Shown here: positions 60,639 to 64,000 of the stretch, in pieces | How positions within the stretch are numbered: the first letter of the stretch is position 1 | How the letters are laid out: each line of letters opens with the position of its first letter | Assembly (NCBI GenBank): GCA_023548195.1 | Contig: JAJHZJ010000252.1 | Coordinates: 1,810,895-1,874,894, forward strand | Length of the DNA stretch: 64,000 nucleotides | Source: Bettongia penicillata ogilbyi | Lineage: Eukaryota; Chordata; Mammalia; Diprotodontia; Potoroidae | Reading direction: 5' to 3' | Made by a program: the position numbers and the translations under genes | Notes under the pieces: model-generated | What the model was told of the DNA's origin: nothing | Database searches by the model: none | Seen by the model: only the letters and a program-made list of their open reading frames with translations

Positions 60639-60844
60639 ATGGCCCCCGTGCAGCTGGAGAGCCACCAGCTGGTCCCGCCCCGGCGGCGGCGGAGGCCCCG
60701 CGTCCGCGCCCCGCCGCCTCCCCCTCCGGGGGCCGCCGTGGCTGCTGCGGCGGCGGCGGCGGCCAGCCCGGGCTACCGGCTCAGCACCCTCATCGAGTTC
60801 CTGCTGCACCGGGCCTACGCCGAGCTGATGGTGCTGACGGACCT
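60639..60844 (+). CDS. MED14: MED14 coding exon 1 (partial gene): Mediator complex subunit 14, N-terminal 68 codons
   Basis: MED14 is the architectural backbone subunit of Mediator, the nuclear complex that links transcription factors to RNA polymerase II; it joins the head, middle and tail modules. The exon starts at an ATG in a near-perfect Kozak context (gccgccATGG) and encodes MAPVQLESHQLVPP, an Arg-rich stretch, a Pro run, GAAVAAAAAAAASPGYRL and STLIEFLLHRAYAELMVLTDL. Apart from the Arg-rich stretch this matches the start of vertebrate MED14 closely. The reading frame is cut after two bases of a Leu codon by a strong splice donor, GTGAGT, at 60845-60850, so the exon ends in phase 2. The remaining roughly 1,390 residues lie beyond the window; I found no exon 2 up to 64000. 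Oddity: where eutherian MED14 has a Gly/Ser/Pro-rich linker, this one reads RRRRRPRVR. Identity is very secure; the exact sequence of the GC-rich linker less so. Confidence 0.96.
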
Positions 60845-60848
60845 GTGA

Positions 60849-61335
60849 GTACTGGGGCCCCGGACCCCTGCCCCCCCTGATCCCCCCCGCGCCCTGGGGC
60901 TCTGCCCCCCCTGACTTCCCCCCCCACGCCCTGGGGCTCTGCCCTCCTGATCCCCCGTGACTCTGCCCCCCTGATCTCCCCGCCCCCCGGGCCCCTGCCC
61001 CCCCTGGCCCCCCCGCGCCCCTCCCCCCCTGGCCCTCCCGCGCCCCGGGGCTCTGCCTCCTGATCCTCCGCTCCCCGGGGCTCTGCCCCCCCTGATCCCC
61101 CCACCCCCCCCTGGGCTCTGCCCCCCTGATCCCCTGCCCCCCTGGGTTCTGTCCTCCTGATCCCCCCACGCCCTGGGGCTCTGCCCTCCTGATCCCCCCC
61201 GCGCCCCGGGGCTCTGCCCTCCTGATCCTCCGCCCCCCGGGGCTCTGCCCTCCTGATCCCCCCGCCCCCCGGGCTCTGCCCCCCTGATCCCCCCGCCCCC
61301 GGGCTCCTGCCCCTCTGATCCCCCCGCCCCCCGGG
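60849..61335. repeat. C-rich minisatellite, about 15 units of ~31 bp, at the start of MED14 intron 1
   Basis: The word ctctgccc(c)cctgatccccc followed by gcgccc(c)gggg recurs about 15 times in 490 bp with small variations (gatc to gact, ggcc; a few length changes). It begins within five bases of the splice-donor hexamer. One strand is extremely C-rich and the other G-rich. On the - strand the units are largely free of stop codons, which creates long spurious ORFs. Confidence 0.85.
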
Positions 61336-61579
61336 GGCTCAGACCGCCGCGGTGCTTAGACTTGGGGGCCGGGGAGACGCCACGGGACCTCACTGCCGCG
61401 GGGCTTGCTCCCGTTCCCCGGGCGGTGAGTCCGTCATCTTCTGCCTGTACATCAGGTGCAGGGGTTTTCAGCAACAAGGTGCAGGAGGTCTCTTTCTGAC
61501 TTCTTTCTTTTAAAAAAAGAAATGAGTTCAGGAAATAAGTGTGTTAGTTTATTCGGTGCGGCGGTGTATAGTTGTTAAA

Positions 61580-61700
61580 TTTGGTAGATTTAGAGCTGGA
61601 AGGGACCAGCGAGGGCAGAGACGTTAAGTGACTCGCCCAGGGTCACACGCCTTTCAGCGCCCGAGTTTGGATTTGAACTGTCCAACTTAATCCAAGTGCT
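61580..61700 (-). mobile_element. MIR fragment in MED14 intron 1
   Basis: agagctggaagggaccagcg, ttaagtgactcgcccagggt and ttggatttgaactgtccaac are the reverse of a MIR core. Confidence 0.8.
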
Positions 61701-62839
61701 GTGTATCCGCTTGCATAAATGAGAGATCTGAGAACTGCTGAGAACTGTACAGTGTAAGAGATTTGGGGGAAAGGATTTTTTTCTTAAGCTTTGGAAAAGA
61801 TTCTTGGAGTTTTTGTGGCTTCAGTGGAAGTAAAAAGTTTTTATCTCAGCGAAATTTTATAAAGTAGAGAGCTTTGTGTCGCCCAGCTAGTTAAAAAGTA
61901 ATTTGCGCTGTAATTTTAGGGATGCAAACAGATTTTGGAATCATAGCATTATGTTTTAGACTTTTTTCTCTGCGGTTATATTCATCCTCATAGATGTAAA
62001 GATTTTTAAAGCTCTCTTTGGAGAAGGTAGAGACCTATTTTTATGTCTTTGATTTTTGTCTAGAGATTCGTGCATTATTCTCTTGTGAATGAGTAGTTTT
62101 TGAGTTTTGTGACGTGTAGGATTTATTGAAAGTTTTGAAATTCCTAAGCAGCATAGTTCTGAAGGAGGCCAGAGAATGACCGGGACTCTGTTACAAATGT
62201 TCCTTCTTAGGTGCCTCAGAGGATAAGATGGTTATGTTCTTGCTTCTGTCTGATACATTAAAGCCCTAGGCAAAACGATGCATATTTCAGCCTTCCCTTT
62301 AGCCAGCCCTTATTCTCCTTTTGCCCGGTAATACTTATTTAAAAATTGAGTGGTGGGTGATACTTTATTTCAATCTTTCCTTCTGTTACCTTTACCACTG
62401 TTACACTGTTACATTTTAAGTGTTCTTATTTCAGGTTGCACAGTGCACAGAAGGTTCTGGGGTCAGGGAAGTCTGAGTTACCTTTGGCTCTTAGTGACCC
62501 TGAGATCATATTACTTCCCAAACCCCAGGAAACTCCTTCCAATCTGTAGAGTGCTGAACAGTTGTTAGATCTCTAAGTAAAAGGAACTTCTGCAGCTGTG
62601 AAATTATGGGTCTGGACCAAAAAAAGAATCTCAAATTGTGGAATGAAAAGTTTTCCCTCACGGGAAGAACTTTGAGGTGTCTGTCAGCCAAAGTTATCTA
62701 TTCATAAGGCCATTTTGAATCCCAGACTAAGGAAAGCTTTGGATTGGCAGGGATTGTTCATAGTCTCCATCTGAGGAAGCAGGCAGTGACTGAATTGATC
62801 TATCTACCGACACAAAAATGGGCCACTTGGTTGCTTTCA

Positions 62840-62990
62840 GTCTTTGTCCTGTGGTAAAAAAGTGCATTGAATTTGGAGTCCAAAGAGGAGTTTGAATTCC
62901 AGGCTTGTTTACTGTTGTATGATCTTTGGCAGGTCACTTAACTTCTTTGGGCTTCCATATTTTCATCCATAAAGTGACTTGAGATGATCT
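62840..62990 (+). mobile_element. MIR fragment in MED14 intron 1
   Basis: gtgcattgaatttggagtcc, tttggcaggtcacttaactt and cataaagtgacttgagatga follow MIR order. Confidence 0.7.
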
Positions 62991-63499
62991 TGAGTCCCAT
63001 TGGGCTCTTCATACATTGGAGTCCTGAAACTGCTTGAATCACAGATTTTACCTTCTGACCTCCTTTCTCTCTACATCTTTTTGTCAAAGCCCTCCTGAAC
63101 TCCCTCCTTTCTCCAAATATTCTTGTCAGTTCCCTATTCATAATTGCATTTAAATACTTCAACAGATCTGTAATATAAGTGTATACTTTTTCTACTAACA
63201 TAGATCACATTTGCTCCTCAACACGGTAGATGGCTCTGTAAATTGTCATGACTGAAAGACATCCCCCAGTGGCCAATCTAATGATGATAAAGTTCTCCAA
63301 ATTTAATTAGGTTAGTCCTTGAACAGAACTTCTCTCACTTGGCTTTCCTGGAAGACTTTTCGGCTTGATAGGACCTGACAGAACTCATGCTCTGTGTAGT
63401 TTTTTAAGGACCCAGAGTTAGCACCATAGCACAGTGAAACTTATTGGAGTAGCCTTTGTTGGAAGAATAATCATAATGTATGTTTCTACAGTATTTGTG

Positions 63500-64000
63500 T
63501 GCCATCATGTAAGTGATCTCATTTGATTTTTAAAACATCCTGTGATCCAGACCTGTCAAATATTATCTGTTTTTAACAGATATGACAGTTGAGCCTTAAA
63601 GAAGTTAAGTGAGTTAGGTAAAGTCATATGGATAGTCAGCAGTAAAGTGAGAACTAGCATCCAGGTCTTTTAATTCACATACAGAGAGTCTGCATTAGAA
63701 AGTACCTTAGAGATCATCTAATCCAATTTTTGCCTAAACGAATCTCCACAATATCCCTGAGAAGTGGTCAAGCAGTTTGCACTTGATGACTCCAGTGATA
63801 GGAAATCTACTACCTCCCAAGGTTCTAATTATATTAGGAAAATTTTTTAAAAATTCTGCCAAAATCTGCCGTTGCAATATCTACCTATTACTGTGTATTT
63901 CTTCTGGAGAAAGCAAAATGTCTAATCTTTTTCCAAATGATAATTCATACACTTTGACAACTATCATGTCACTTACCCTTATCCTGATTAAGCCTCCCTG
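63500..64000 (-). mobile_element. MIR (-) followed by CR1/L3 3' UTR (-)
   Basis: 63500-63665: acagttgagccttaaagaag, ttaagtgagttaggtaaagt (reversed MIR). 63685-64000: gagatcatctaatccaattt, cttgatgactccagtgatag and atctactacctcccaaggtt are the reverse of the CR1/L3 3' UTR; the element may run past the window. Confidence 0.75.

Larger units (their letters stand above)
59880..61440 (+). promoter_or_regulatory. CpG island and MED14 promoter region
   Basis: Base composition changes sharply near 59.6-59.9 kb from AT-rich repeat DNA to GC-rich, CpG-dense DNA, and returns to AT-rich sequence after about 61.45 kb. The island covers the presumed transcription start, the 5' UTR, coding exon 1 and the start of intron 1. 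GC boxes (ccccgcccc-type, around 60165-60200; ggggcggg-type near 60550) are plentiful and no TATA box is seen, as expected for a constitutively expressed gene. Such islands are often bidirectional, and an antisense transcript (MED14OS) is known upstream of human MED14, but nothing in the sequence proves one here. Confidence 0.85.
60845..64000 (+). other. MED14: MED14 intron 1 (5' part, runs off the window)
   Basis: The intron begins with GTGAGT. Its first 490 bp are a C-rich minisatellite (60849-61335); beyond about 61.45 kb it is ordinary AT-rich DNA with MIR and CR1/L3 fragments. No sequence resembling MED14 exon 2 (expected to continue LPRKSDVERKIEIVQF) was seen in any + frame. The stretch 61700-62840 shows nothing recognisable. 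Confidence 0.8.

Noticed and set aside
60419..60880. 153-codon + ORF overlapping MED14
   Set aside because: Out of frame with the conserved MED14 exon, reads through the splice donor, and is Pro/Arg/Gly low-complexity.
60474..61477. Gly/Arg-rich - strand ORFs of 231 and 220 codons over MED14 exon 1 and intron 1
   Set aside because: They translate the C-rich minisatellite and CpG island in reverse; few stops occur by composition, and the protein is low-complexity.
61500..64000. MED14 exon 2
   Set aside because: No frame continues with the expected conserved MED14 sequence and no suitable acceptor-exon-donor set was found.

Overview
The window looks like marsupial nuclear DNA. It carries one recognisable protein-coding exon, the first coding exon of MED14 (Mediator subunit 14) at 60639-60844 on the + strand. 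This sits in a CpG island at the right end and is followed by about 3.2 kb of intron 1, which runs off the window. The marsupial call rests on the repeats: tRNA-headed SINEs of the kind known from marsupials (WSINE1/WALLSI/MAR1-type), THER1/MIR copies, a half-LINE (HAL1) with the marsupial-style 3' region, L1 3' ends typical of marsupials, plus old L2, CR1/L3 and RTE pieces. I cannot name the species. MED14 is X-linked in eutherians but, like other genes of the X-added region, autosomal in marsupials; this comes from general knowledge, not from the window.

Layout. 1-16 kb: old L2, CR1/L3, L1 and THER1/MIR fragments, a 284-bp (GGAGA)n array, a short mariner-type MITE, and a 128-bp tandem duplication. 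16-24.2 kb: an old L1 on the - strand, split by a full-length HAL1 (19378-22219) and by a palindromic hAT-type MITE (23239-23439). 24.4-25.2 kb: a solo LTR with a TATA box, poly(A) signal and 5-bp target duplication. 25.4-31 kb: microsatellites, a 5'-truncated L1 with a perfect 16-bp target duplication, L2 and SINEs. 31.3-32 kb: a second solo LTR with a 4-bp duplication. 34.2-38.7 kb: an internally deleted L1 that keeps both ends and a ~20-bp duplication, itself carrying a SINE and an RPSA processed pseudogene. 39-59.6 kb: L2, L1, RTE and CR1/L3 fragments, several SINEs and microsatellites. 59.9-61.4 kb: CpG island with ETS and YY1 motifs, MED14 exon 1, and a C-rich minisatellite at the start of intron 1.

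No host exon is visible in the first 60 kb. In human the region upstream of MED14 is a gene-poor interval before USP9X, and the window agrees with that. Its interest lies in transposon history (insertions inside insertions, dated relative to one another by target duplications) and in the unusual arginine-rich N-terminus that this MED14 exon encodes. I found no convincing new multi-gene system. Repeat family names are from memory of sequence patterns and were not checked against a library; edges without a stated target duplication are good to roughly 20-50 bp.
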